NCBI RefSeq assembly: GCF_000003605.2
Contig: NW_003129876.1
Coordinates: forward strand, 4,184-18,081
Length of the DNA stretch: 13,898 nt
Reading direction: 5' to 3'
Source: Saccoglossus kowalevskii
Lineage: Eukaryota > Hemichordata > Enteropneusta > Harrimaniidae
The notes under the pieces are model-generated. The model did not search any database. It had not been told where the DNA came from and was given only the letters and a program-made list of their open reading frames with translations. Positions 1-9,045 of this stretch are shown here, in pieces; the stretch's first letter is position 1, and every line of letters starts with the position of its first letter. The translations under genes were made by a program, and so were the position numbers.

Positions 1-492
1 AACGTGGCAACACTGTAAATGTTCAATAAAGTACAATATTGACCATACTTTCAGAGAGCTCTGTACAATAATGAATGGCAAACACTGTGTACTATGTTTT
101 CTTTCTACTGCTTCAAAATTATTGTAATATTTAATGGGTATACCAAACATGACACAACTTGAGTCATAGTCCAAACTTCTATTGTTTAACAGACAAATTT
201 TATCACATTTTACTGCACTAAAGCAAAATGTAATTGTGAGTCAGAAAGAAGTCGATATTCGGTTCATACGAGCCAAAGAGATGCGGTAAATTCGTATAAT
301 GGATGTGTTGCCTGTCTTGTTAGCACTCATAAATCGATCAGTATAGTAATCATTTTTGCAGCCACTGAACGAGCACAAAAAGAATTGTGAATGCAGGTAA
401 AATATTGTATTTTTTTAATCTTGATTGCTTGAGCATAATGACGACACGTCAAGTTCTATTATATTTCTAAAGGAGGTTCTGAAGTTGAAGTT
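1..492. other. noncoding AT-rich sequence, no gene seen
   Basis: No open frame of useful length and no RNA gene is visible here. The one thing worth noting is a 35-nt plus-strand stretch at 362-396 with a T-rich acceptor-like sequence before it and CAG/GTAAAA after it. That is the layout of a micro-exon, but two such matches in AT-rich DNA are expected by chance. Confidence 0.5.
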
Positions 493-534
493 CGTTGTCC
501 GTGCGTCCGTCCCTCTGTATACCCGTCCGTCCGG
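493..534. repeat. CGTCC-rich low-complexity leader
   Basis: The segment holds about six copies of CGTCC or GTCCG-like words, interrupted by a short CTCTGTATAC-type spacer. It directly precedes the tandem array that starts near 641. A CGTCC-rich run followed by AT-rich degenerate repeats is an arrangement I associate with dispersed repeats of marine invertebrates. That association is from memory and cannot be tested here. The repeat may include the AT-rich linker at 535-640. Confidence 0.5.
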
Positions 535-640
535 AGTCATATTTCAGAATCCTTTGAACCTATTTCGTTCATTCTTTGCATGTGCCTAGTACTTTATGTG
601 GGATATATGCATATGCAGTGATTTAGCGATTCGATTTAAA

Positions 641-1060
641 ATGGCCGTCTGGCAGCCATTTTGTTTTTAAAAATGTCGTATTTTTGACATGCTTTGTCAG
701 TTTTCAAATCAAATTTGGCACATACTTTATACATGTTAGGATACATTTCCATGACAATTTGTTTCAAAATCGCATCAAGGATGGCCGATTGACAGCCACC
801 TGACTTTTCTGGCCTTACTACTATATTTCCAATACTTGTGTACAATTTTCATTCGTATTTGACACATACACATACAACATACATGTCAGTTTGTTTCATA
901 ATCAGATCAAAGATGACCAAATAACGGCTGTTTATATTTTTGGCCATATTACTATATCTCTGTCAACTATGTATCATTTTCATTGTCATAACTGGATACA
1001 TGTCAATTCAATTTGCAATTTGATCATATATGGTCGACTGGCGGCCATCTTGTTTCTTTG
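641..1060. repeat. degenerate tandem repeat, four units of about 117-140 bp
   Basis: Four diverged copies of one unit are anchored by a core of the form ATGGCCG..TGRCAGCCA at 641, 781, 913 and 1030, giving spacings of 140, 132 and 117 bp. Around the core the same words recur: a GATCAA/CATCAA-type lead-in before it, then TTTTGTTTTT or TTTTTGGCC, then TACTATATYTC, CATTTTCATT, and ATACATGTCA followed by TTTGTTTCA or TTCAATTTG. In units 1 and 4 the core can fold on itself (ATGGC with GCCAT). The third copy is the most eroded. A short minus-strand open frame at 636-845 lies wholly inside this array and is not a gene. A tandem array inside an old transposable element and an independent minisatellite are both possible. 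Confidence 0.7.
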
Positions 1061-1264
1061 AAATGTGATAACTTGAACATACTTAGACATTTTTGAAATG
1101 GACCTATGCCAAGTTTACTCTTAATGTTGGCATGCCAGTTATTCTGACTTACACTTTAACTCTGCTTGCCATTCACCCTCAGGGGTGATTCACATTGATG
1201 TTACTGTTTGATTCACCAATTACATGTCTCGTTGCATTTTGTCACAGCGAGAAAGCTTCTTTCG

Positions 1265-1298
1265 CATATCTGAGATTGTTTTTCGCCTCTCAGATATG
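1265..1298. repeat. perfect 11-bp inverted repeat with a 12-nt loop
   Basis: CATATCTGAGA at 1265-1275 is the exact reverse complement of TCTCAGATATG at 1288-1298, separated by 12 nt. After a symmetric 5-nt mismatch on each side, CTTC (1256-1259) can pair with GAAG (1304-1307), extending the stem. It could be a hairpin in RNA, a cruciform, or the inner ends of a small decayed element. No target-site duplication was recognised. Confidence 0.6.
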
Positions 1299-1532
1299 GT
1301 TATGAAGATATTGATGTTTTACACTAATAAACTGACAGGGGGTACTTCTTTTAATTTATGATGTAGATGGGCAAGTGTTATTCACAGATAGATCACAATT
1401 TTTTGACACCCCTCTTCTATGTGATTTTAAATTAGAGACATGACAAACATTAAAATGTATTCAACAGATTATTTTGAACTGATATTTATTAAAACTGCAA
1501 ATTTGAGGACACTGCCTTCACCATATTATTCA

Positions 1533-1590
1533 ACACAAGAGGGCGCTTGACTTGTACAAACGGTCTATCCTCGGGGCGGAGCTACGTCAC
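1533..1590 (+). promoter_or_regulatory. promoter-like cluster: CTCF-like core, GC box, CRE-like site
   Basis: Three regulatory words sit within 58 bp. ACACAAGAGGGCGCT (1533-1547) agrees with the animal CTCF consensus at about 13 of 15 positions. GGGGCGGAGC (1573-1582) is a GC-box/Sp-KLF type site. TACGTCA (1583-1589) is a CRE/ATF-type site. The cluster lies in a CpG-richer stretch of an AT-rich window and ends about 65 bp before the ATG at 1655, where a TATA-less core promoter would be expected. Each motif alone is weak; their spacing and position make the case. Confidence 0.4.
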
Positions 1591-1654
1591 AAGACTTTCC
1601 ACGTTGCTAAGACACGTACCACTGTACCATGTATTTCTATGGGCTCTGTGCAAG

Positions 1655-1891
1655 ATGCTGAGGAACGCCGAGCGAAGAGCCCGTGAAAATTTGAGAAAAC
1701 AACAGGAACTCAACTTAATCCTGAACAATCAAATGTATATGCTTTACACACGCAGGGGTAATCTTGTTACCCGGCTCAGGGGAGTCTCATCAACCATTCC
1801 AAAGTACCGTTTTCTGAGAGTTTTTGGCCTTTGTTTTCACCATGATGGTTGCCATGCGGTGAAAATACCCGGATGTCCGCCCGAGAATTAG
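1655..1891 (+). CDS. possible small protein with charged N-terminal helix, function unknown
   Basis: This is the longest plausible plus-strand reading frame. The frame is open from 1493 to the TAG at 1889-1891 (about 133 codons), longer than usually expected by chance at this base composition. The first in-frame ATG is 1655 (A at -3), giving 78 residues. The N-terminus is a strongly charged stretch that looks like an amphipathic or coiled helix (MLRNAERRARENLRKQQELN, then ILNNQMYML). It is followed by an Arg-rich part and a C-terminus with three Cys and two adjacent His. I recognise no family. The promoter-like cluster at 1533-1590 lies directly upstream and an AATAAA lies at 2225, so a small intronless gene or a terminal exon would fit. 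Two short upstream ATG frames (1629-1661 and 1639-1686) overlap the proposed start, which would reduce translation if transcription begins upstream of them. A chance open frame in a CpG-rich promoter is the main alternative. Confidence 0.35.
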   Translation: MLRNAERRARENLRKQQELNLILNNQMYMLYTRRGNLVTRLRGVSSTIPKYRFLRVFGLCFHHDGCHAVKIPGCPPEN

Positions 1892-2224
1892 CCGCTTTAG
1901 CCTGAACTAACAATACAATTACAAAGAGTTGCAATTACTGTATTGCATATCCCAGAATCTCTAATTCGGTCAGTACACATATAATAACATTGTAAGCCCC
2001 ATGTAAAAATGTATCAATTTATTGCACATCATGCTCTATCACATTATTTTATAATAATAGTGAACAAACACATCTCATTTTTGTTATGTTAATATTATTA
2101 TGGTGTGTACTATTATTAGGTTTCGAATACTCGGTAAATTAGTGCGTTCGGGAAATGAGGTCGCACCATCAGAGCCACCGATTACTTACTATAAATAGAG
2201 GCACGAATGTAGTGCTAACAATTC
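1892..2224 (+). other. possible 3' untranslated region or intergenic sequence
   Basis: The sequence between the TAG at 1891 and the AATAAA at 2225 is AT-rich and has no open frame of note. It would be the 3' UTR if the 1655-1891 frame is a gene. A TTTCGAAT word near 2121 resembles a polymerase III B box only loosely, and no A box precedes it. Confidence 0.3.
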
Positions 2225-2230
2225 AATAAA
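2225..2230 (+). terminator. AATAAA polyadenylation signal candidate
   Basis: A canonical AATAAA follows the stop at 1891 by 334 nt and is followed by a T-rich stretch (TTTTGTATTCTTATTTTATT), as expected of a downstream element. In AT-rich DNA the hexamer is common, so the support comes from its place after the candidate gene. Confidence 0.35.
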
Positions 2231-2331
2231 TATTTTGTATTCTTATTTTATTTATAAGCACGCCCTTCAGAAATGTTACAGATCGCGCATAATAAACAAC
2301 CTGTACATCGCAGAGTTAAATACAGAGCATT

Positions 2332-2341
2332 GGGGGGGGGG
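2332..2341 (+). repeat. G10 homopolymer run
   Basis: Ten consecutive G occur in a region that is otherwise clearly AT-rich. Such runs are prone to length change by slippage and to sequencing error. Confidence 0.9.
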
Positions 2342-2351
2342 CATTGTTTTG

Positions 2352-2543
2352 TTGTAGTAAGGGACAGGTTATTATTACATTGGGGTGGACATGATAGTTC
2401 AGGTAGAACACAGTTAAAGAACATTGAGACGAATATATTGTTCATGTATTAAAAAGCAGATAATGAACATATAGATGTTATTTATCAAGCAACAGCGTCA
2501 GGTGAAAACAACACTTATTTATTTGTAGTAAGGGGAAGGTTAT
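2352..2543 (+). repeat. pair of 21-bp imperfect direct repeats
   Basis: The 21-bp word at 2352-2372 (TTGTAGTAAGGG, then AC, then AGGTTAT) recurs at 2523-2543 with only the two central bases changed to GA. The copies are 171 bp apart. The flanks do not extend the match clearly. It may be a remnant of a local duplication or two copies of a dispersed repeat. Confidence 0.45.
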
Positions 2544-3600
2544 GATGCCAAAATGCATGGACAAAGACGGCGATATTTCCGAAAGTTTACTAAAAAAATC
2601 TATTATAGATTTAAGCACGTTTCATGCATTAGAAAAGTTTTGCGTAATAATTTTAACTGATTTTTATCTGAATTGATAACAACTTAGTAGTTAATTATAT
2701 TCTCTAGACATCATCCTAGTGGAATTCGACACAACCATGAAAGAGAAGTCTAAAAACATATGTTGTAATGGACGATGAATGGTATACATTTTGCCAACTT
2801 TACTATAACCTGAACTAAGCAGATTTTAAGGGCAAGACAAAAATAAAATTGTTATCAACAACAATTTGATGGAGGTCTATCCAAAGTACCTGTATATAAA
2901 ATATCACACCGATCTGGCTGGTGGTTCTCACATTACATTAGAAATACTTATTTTTACTGAAAATTAGCAAAAGACATTCACTAAAATTAGAGAAGTGGAG
3001 GAATTGTTGCAAAATCGACAAATTTGGCTGCGATCTACTACTACCCAAGTTTCCTACTATATTGTGACTGGAATTTCCATTGTCACGTAAAATTGAGAAA
3101 TAACAAATTTTACCAAAAAATACATTAATATTCACTCACATTACAGTGTGTGTGCAGCGTCCTTAGCGTCTTCTTAAATTCAGTGTCATACAGCAACGCC
3201 TATTTTTGAACAAGCCTTACAAACAATTTCTTGGCTGTGAATAATCAATTAATTATTTTTTGGAACAATCGATGCATTCAATGTGACAAAGACACATTGC
3301 TTATATTTTAACTAAATTGTGGGCTAGTTCCATCGGCGGTCTTCATGCATCTTAACAGTAAATCGACAAGTAGTATTTAACGGTTCATTGGCGAAAAGCA
3401 TCCATTACATAGCCACTGTACAGATGATAGAATTAGGATCGGCACAATAAAATGCAATTTGAAACGGAAACTTATATTGATGAATATATGACACTTTATG
3501 TAAATTGCGAGAACATTCAAATTGATCATATTTCAGTTTCCACAGAATTATTTTTCTGGTCATTAAACGAGCTGTATTTTGACTTTTTAGAAAGTGACTA
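2544..3600. other. noncoding AT-rich sequence, no gene seen
   Basis: Only short open frames on the minus strand are present (2938-3135 and 3405-3641). They have no domain, no good splice frame and a composition no different from background. No RNA gene or strong repeat was recognised. Confidence 0.5.
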
Positions 3601-3604
3601 ATTC

Positions 3605-3614
3605 GTGACGTCAC
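3605..3614. promoter_or_regulatory. consensus CRE palindrome
   Basis: GTGACGTCAC contains the full CREB/ATF octamer TGACGTCA (3606-3613) and is a perfect 10-bp palindrome. No start site can be placed next to it. It lies on the 3' side of the minus-strand Ig exon, so it would be intronic or distal for that gene. A full octamer is uncommon by chance in DNA this AT-rich, but one site is weak evidence. Confidence 0.3.
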
Positions 3615-3720
3615 AATTTCAAATTGTGTAAAAGGGACCAATAAGAGATGCCACTCATGGGGTGTAATACGGAAAAATGTTACATGACTTACAATGGTGG
3701 TAAAAAGTTCCGTAAGGCCC

Positions 3721-3744
3721 CACCCGAACCTAAACCCCTAACAC
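3721..3744 (-). repeat. degenerate telomere-like repeat fragment
   Basis: Read on the minus strand, the segment carries TTAGGGG, TTTAGG and TTCGGG in succession, three imperfect copies of the animal telomere unit TTAGGG. It is too short and diverged to be a telomere end. An interstitial telomere-like patch or the edge of an old repeat are both possible. Confidence 0.35.
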
Positions 3745-4125
3745 TACACCACCAATGTAATGGTATATGGCCTTCCAGATACATGACTTGTAGATGAGCA
3801 TACACAATTAAAATGGGAGGAGGGACACTGAAGAATTAAGATTGGGGTTACGGGTGAGTTGTTGATGGTTCACTGTTGACCGCCGCTATTCGTTGTGAAG
3901 GCGCTCATGGAACTGAATAATTTGTAATTGCATTCCATTATATGTCAGAAGGTAAACAAAAATGTGTTTGCATTGTTTAGACCAAAAACACTTACACAAT
4001 CGGTCACGACTGCAAAAAACTTAAATATACTTTATAAGATTCCTATAAGATGTCATGATTTTATATAATATATTCTTGTAAGATAGGGCACAGTACAATA
4101 CAGTACATATACATTTCCTACCTAC
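3745..4125. other. noncoding sequence 3' of the Ig exon, probable intron
   Basis: This stretch follows the donor site of the Ig exon on the minus strand and would be the start of the next intron. I looked for a second Ig-type exon (Asp-x-Gly-x-Tyr-x-Cys coding pattern) on the minus strand between 1 and 4125 and did not find one. Confidence 0.5.
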
Positions 4126-4449
4126 CTAGTACAGTTAATTGTGCTTCATGTGATTGTGGGCTTGCATCCGATACGGTACATTGCCAAGTTCCTTCATCAT
4201 TCAGACTAACAGGATTTATTGTTAGATGATATTCTCCATTTGAGTGAGTGCCGGTAATACTGCATGTAGGACAAGTTGAAAACACTGTTTCGCCTTCAGA
4301 TACTGCTGTGGCTGGGTTTGTTGATGCATCGTACCATGTAGGTAATAGGTTTAGATTGAGGTTATCAAGTGCACATTTCATTTCAGCTGATTCACCAATG
4401 ATAACATCTATGTCACTTGGTATCTGCTTCCATGTGGCTGTGGATGACA
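4126..4449 (-). CDS. internal exon encoding one Ig domain, IRRE-family-like (Kirre/nephrin/KIRREL)
   Basis: This is one exon of an immunoglobulin-superfamily protein, probably a cell-surface adhesion receptor. On the minus strand a T-rich tract ending TTTACTAG precedes the exon, and its end reads CTAG/GTAGGT, a good donor. The exon is 324 nt, phase 1 at both ends, encoding 107 full residues plus split codons: the symmetric single-domain exon usual for Ig genes. Hallmarks, counting the split codon as residue 1, are the B-strand Cys26 in EMKCAL, core Trp39 in LPTWYD, and the F-strand DEGTWQC with Cys91. Trp replaces the usual Tyr of the DxGxYxC motif. The stretch GEYHLTINPVSLNDEGTWQC and the ending EAQLTVLG recall the first Ig domain of Drosophila Kirre/Sns and vertebrate nephrin/KIRREL. 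An extra Cys60-Pro-Thr-Cys63 pair is unusual. Signal peptide, later Ig domains and membrane segment are not visible and must lie on other exons. The exact family is less certain than the Ig fold. Confidence 0.85.
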
Positions 4450-6639
4450 CTAGTAAATAAATTAAAATTATTTGTATTTATCATTTAATAATTAACTGCA
4501 TGCTTGGACGTTTATCATCCAAATACCTACACCACGTAAATTTGCCTTTGCAGTGAATTGCTACCTTTCAGTCGGTTAGTTGTTCAGAAAATATGTTTAG
4601 AATTTGTTGATATTTAGTGATCTAGGCACAAAACAATACTGATAAAGTATACTTCATAAAGTCAAAGATAATTCCAATAATCAAAGACCATATTATAATG
4701 TATCCGCCACTGGTGTCAAGTTCAACACATTGACTTGTTCAAGGAAAACACACATGACGTTTTGTAACGTAAGACATGTGTCACACAACCACCATCCCAA
4801 ATGAACGAAACGATAGATTATCCAAACAAATACATAATTAGAGTTCGGCAATGCGATAACTGGCTGAACACTGGGTTAGAAGGACAAATACAGCTTGTAT
4901 TGCCCATTGTTCCCTGTATGTAACTGCCCCCCACATATTCGTGGAGAAAGAAATGAACGGATACGAAACCGTGAGATAATTCCTATCACCGCAATGGCTG
5001 TCTCTAGAAATAGAAATAGATCATAGACGCCGAGATAGTGCGTCATGTGAGGACACAGTGACACGTGTTTTAGCGTAGAAATCAACCACTTCACTAATAA
5101 GGATATGGTAAAATGTTTGGATCGGATTCTATTTTGTAACATTAGAAAATCAAGCACTGTGCAAGAATTACAATTAAATTCCAGTATAACTATTTGCTTT
5201 TGTAAGCTGGGTCAACTGTATTCGTTTGATTTTTCAAATTACTAGAACGAGTGCGTGCATCCATGCTCTATAAAAATATAGCGTGCGATGAAAACCCGCT
5301 ATGGATTATCTAAAGTTACGCCCGAGTCTGACATCCATGAACATATAGTCATGTAGTTAATGTCACTGGGTCACGTAGAGAACATTTTAATGAAATTAAC
5401 CCGTATTGACTTTGCCCGAGCCATGTCATGAGAGCGCGTGTGTTCCATTAGAGAGCGGTCTTAGCGACGTGGTGATAATGTCATGTGATCAACTCAGCGA
5501 AGACGTGCGATAACATGACCATCGCTGGATACACGATGTAACGGCAGATGGATTTTTCATGGCATGAATCAACTACTAACGTCTGTGTATCTCATATATT
5601 TGACATGAAAGATATAAAATATCATTGATAACATTTCAGTTATTTAATTAGCAAAATGATCTTTTCATCCCATTCCGTTACAGGCCGTTATGACACAAAC
5701 CATCTAATATCGTCACTGTATCTACTTTATTTGACATGGGACTAAAACATATATGTAGTACAATGTATTGAAACTGTTTCAAACATTTCAAATGTTTAAC
5801 TAGCCATACATTCTGTATTCCATTAAAGACGCTCTTCCAATTACGCTCTTTGTTTCGTTAGTAGGTTCGGCGATTTGAAATGATTTAAACCCGTGTATTA
5901 GGTGTCCATTCCATTACACAGATATTCAACAAACCGTCAAATTAAATGTATTTATTTTATTATTTTGTTATTCTTTCAATACCAAAATGAATCCCCTGTA
6001 GTGTTTGTTCATTCCAATATATCCATCTATCTCCTGATTCATGACGTAGTTATTTTTTTAACTAACTTGTGAAAAGAACAGGTTCAGTAAGCTATGTTGT
6101 TGGTTGTTTGATTGTAGCTGACGTGGCAGGGGATGAATTTGATTATTAATTCAGAGGTTATAGTAAGCTTGACAATTTGTAAAGTTGTATAATCATCTGA
6201 ATGAGTGCATCCGCGTTTCCAAAAATCATTCTGTGAGCTAAGAGGCCGTGAACAAAAGTCTGAAGTGACACTATGTTTAAGTATATGTAAACGCATAAGA
6301 AAGTTATTCTTTAAAATATACCACATAAGCAATTCGCTAACAAAACAAATCGGCTTGGTTCACGACATAATAACAAGCAGTACGTGTTTTGCTCTGGACC
6401 TTGATCGCTTTATGGCAAGGTTCGTTGTTCTGATTCATTTCTGTGTTGCTATAAAATTAAATGCTGAGCAAACATTGTAATCCGATCAGGGTTTATACTT
6501 GCTAGTGTGGCTGGGTCAGATGCAATTACTTTGGTTTTCCTACGTTTGGTTGCACCTTAAAATAACTTGCTCGAACGAGGATAATTCGCGTTCTCAAAGC
6601 CGTGACTGTATAACGGCTGTATAAATTCGTAATTTACCG
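4450..6639. other. noncoding sequence 5' of the Ig exon, probable intron
   Basis: About 2.2 kb upstream of the Ig exon on the minus strand has no convincing exon. A 93-codon minus-strand frame at 4876-5157 starts at a GTG, has a hydrophobic middle and no recognisable domain; its length is within chance expectation. Between 5260 and 5530 CpG words are somewhat denser. An exact 17-bp hairpin (AAACATTT, one base, AAATGTTT) lies at 5781-5797. No signal-peptide exon with a phase-1 donor was identified. Confidence 0.5.
5269..5276 (+). promoter_or_regulatory. TATA-box-like sequence
   Basis: CTCTATAAAAATA contains a good TATA box (TATAAAAA) and is followed by a CpG-richer stretch. A start site 25-30 bp downstream would fall near 5300. 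The only ATG frames nearby are 15 to 22 codons long (ATG at 5288 and 5301), so no gene can be attached to it. TATA-like words are frequent in this AT-rich sequence. Confidence 0.2.
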
Positions 6640-6760
6640 ATTTTCGACATCCACAGAACGTCTAATATACTTGTTGCCACGACCGATCTTTGTGCCAAAC
6701 TCGGGCACCCTTCGCGCGAGCTCCTTTGTCAGCCGTCTTTCGCGGTCTCGCAACTTCCTG
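6640..6760. promoter_or_regulatory. short CpG-rich patch with ETS-type site, possible promoter or exon
   Basis: This 120-bp patch is about half G+C with around a dozen CpG, against an AT-rich background. At its right edge the minus strand reads ACAGGAAGT (6754-6762), an ETS-factor site. Both strands have open frames. On the minus strand about 57 codons without ATG run from near 6801 to a TAA at 6634-6636; they include RKLRDRERRLTKELARR, a highly charged helix-like stretch, and could be an exon with acceptor AACAG (ends 6758) and donor AATCG/GTAAAT (exon end 6638). On the plus strand about 59 codons are open from 6625. I recognise no family. A compact promoter oriented toward the minus-strand Ig gene is an alternative reading. 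Confidence 0.35.
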
Positions 6761-6780
6761 TTATTCCGATGATAGCAATA

Positions 6781-8737
6781 CTTATAGTTGACTCTAGGTC
6801 AACTTAAAATAAACACTATTTTCTCTGCATAAAATAATGATGAAATAAATTAGGAATCAGTAATTCACATAGCAAATACATACACAACATTTAAATGGCT
6901 AAACAGCCATTATTTGTTTGACAAGGTTTAGTCTAGCAACTCTTTATCAACTTAGGGTTTAGATTTTGACTTACAAAAGTGTTTATCAATATGGGAACTG
7001 ACATAGTATGATAATTACAGTGTGCATGTATGTGACATGGTGTTAAAACACAGTCCGTAGCTACAAACAATACGTTTATCGACGTCATTCGATCGTATAC
7101 ACGAAATCACTGTAATTGTCACTGTATTACACAATTCCGCTCTAATAACATCTAATTTGTACAATGTTAATTGTTTAGATTCAAATTAGCACTAATAGTA
7201 GAATGTGTTAAATACCACATACAAGTTGAAATAAGTTAAATACACAGGACAACACTAAGCCAGTTATGCGACATGTTTGAGAACGTGTCCTGGTTCGTGA
7301 CCTTTTGTCTATGACGTGGAGCGTCGAGTGGCAACATAGCTGGCAATGAATCAACTTATAAATGTTCTTTTACTGTATATTGCATTCGGCGGTTTATACC
7401 ATGTGATTTATGTATTTAGCCAGAATTTGTCGGGTTGAAATCTAAATATTATCTACTCATACAATCATTTTCTGTCAACAAGCGCGGAAGGGTTCGGGAC
7501 AAATTACAAACGAGGTCAGTCCAACTCGAGCATTGCGATAAATACATCAATTATCTTCTGGTAACCGCTACTGATTGCAACAAGAACAACTGGATCTTTT
7601 AAGTTCACTGATGATTGGAACCATACGGGACACTGATGGATTGACGTCCCAATTCTATTAAATAAATATGAGTCAAACCTGTTAAATGTTTCATAGCGGT
7701 GCACTGGTGTTATTGTTGGTTCAATAGTCGCTATGTCAAAACGGTTCACATGTTAGCAGAGGTGGCCACAAAAAACTGGGCTCTTGTTGTGTGTGGAATC
7801 TCGTATTTCATTTTGATTACAACCACTCAGATTATATAAGTCTATGGAATAAATAAATGGGAGTGACTGTAGATCACAATGTCACTGGGAACTCCAACAT
7901 TAAACAAATCTATAAGAATACTGCCATTAAATTGAGTTATTTTTCTACTTGCCTTTAACAATCACATCCATTAAACAAAGTCATACTTTCAACAAAATAT
8001 TAGAACATTACTTATAAAATAATAAATGTATGTGTTTCGGAGATGGCGTGCATGACTCCATAATGCTAATGTCTTATACATCAATCCATCATGAAAAAAA
8101 CCGTGATTTTAGTCAGTACAAACTCCAAGTGCGGTTGACAGGGGCGGGCCCAGAATGCTATTTTGCTTCTACGTAAAAATAAAAAAAAAAATATTTACAT
8201 CATCCGATAGTTAGATGTATATCGATGCCATTCTAATACTATTGTTAAAACTAGAGTTTCATTTACGCACTATTCTATATTGCAGCGGAACACTATAATA
8301 ATCACGACATACATACGAGCTTTAATGTATATTTTATTTTCGTATAAAGCTTAGTATACTCATTACGCATCCCACTCAACAAGGAATAACAACGCAAATA
8401 TTACTTATGAACGAAGTAAAGATTATGCAAGAGCGAAATAATCTCACACAATAATATAATGTGCTTGATTTGTGTATAACTATCTGGTTTGCAAGCATGG
8501 GTGTCCCCCATTTCCCCCCAAATACATGTATATGCAGCCACACAGTTGGCTTAAAATCTACTTTCCATACTTTGACCTAAATTTATGACGGCCGTTTTCA
8601 TTTATTGGTATTTATAACTGTTATTGAGATTTCTGTGTATCATAATGATTTGCACTGCTAACAGAATGTCCACTCCTGTTGGGACGAACATTTGTGTGAT
8701 ACCGATATGACATTGTATGGTTGTTATGTTAGGTACT
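6781..8737. other. noncoding AT-rich sequence, no supported gene
   Basis: Nothing firm is visible across almost 2 kb. A minus-strand frame at 7516-7752 is open for 79 codons, has no ATG, and its translation is not obviously random (it includes NRFDSYLFNRIGTSIHQC). No good acceptor or donor frames it, so it is not called. An A11 run lies at 8181-8191. Confidence 0.5.
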
Positions 8738-8885
8738 GATGTAGAGTTATATGGTATGGATATAATATTATGTGGTGTGGTGTGAATATAACGTTATTTT
8801 GATATGATATGATAGTACATGTAGATGTAACATCGTGTGATTCAGGTAGATCACTACGCAATGTAGATATAACATTATACATATA
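8738..8885. repeat. degenerate minisatellite-like stretch
   Basis: Words of the type GATATAATATTAT, GAATATAACGTTATT, AGATGTAACATC and AGATATAACATTAT recur at about 8759, 8784, 8823 and 8865, with further TATGGTATGG and GATATGATATGATAG runs between them. Spacing is irregular (roughly 25-41 bp), so this is an eroded short tandem array. Small minus-strand frames overlapping it (8724-9043) take part of their length from the repeat and are not genes. Confidence 0.4.
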
Positions 8886-9045
8886 GTCATCCCAGCATAG
8901 AGACCCGAAGAGCACATTGTCAACATCGACTTCGTCTTGCTCTTAGGTATGGGAATCACTAAAACTGTATGTGCACCGTTGATGGGATGGACATTGGTAT
9001 TATTGTACCGATTAAATCTTAAAACATAAATTGTGGCACTCAATC

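Noticed and set aside
362-396. 35-nt plus-strand micro-exon between an acceptor-like and a donor-like word
   Set aside because: The two splice words are good, but 11 codons carry no recognisable signal and such pairs occur often in AT-rich DNA.
636-845. Minus-strand 69-codon frame
   Set aside because: It lies wholly inside the degenerate tandem array and has no domain.
2110-2180. B-box-like TTTCGAAT considered as a tRNA or tRNA-derived SINE
   Set aside because: There is no matching A box upstream and no cloverleaf or acceptor stem. No tRNA was found elsewhere in the window either.
4248-4460. Plus-strand 70-codon frame across the Ig exon
   Set aside because: It is the antisense of the Ig exon, which explains all of its openness. 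The minus strand carries the domain hallmarks and splice sites.
4876-5157. Minus-strand 93-codon frame with a hydrophobic stretch
   Set aside because: With roughly 7 percent stop codons expected at this composition, one or two frames of this length are expected by chance in the window. It begins at GTG, has no recognisable family, and is not a convincing signal-peptide exon for the Ig gene.
7516-7752. Minus-strand 79-codon frame without ATG
   Set aside because: There is no acceptor at its 5' edge and no good donor, and no family is recognisable. I left it as noncoding, although the translation is not clearly random.
8724-9043. Minus-strand frames of 63 and 91 codons
   Set aside because: Much of their length comes from the degenerate minisatellite at 8738-8885, and they lack start context or splice signals.
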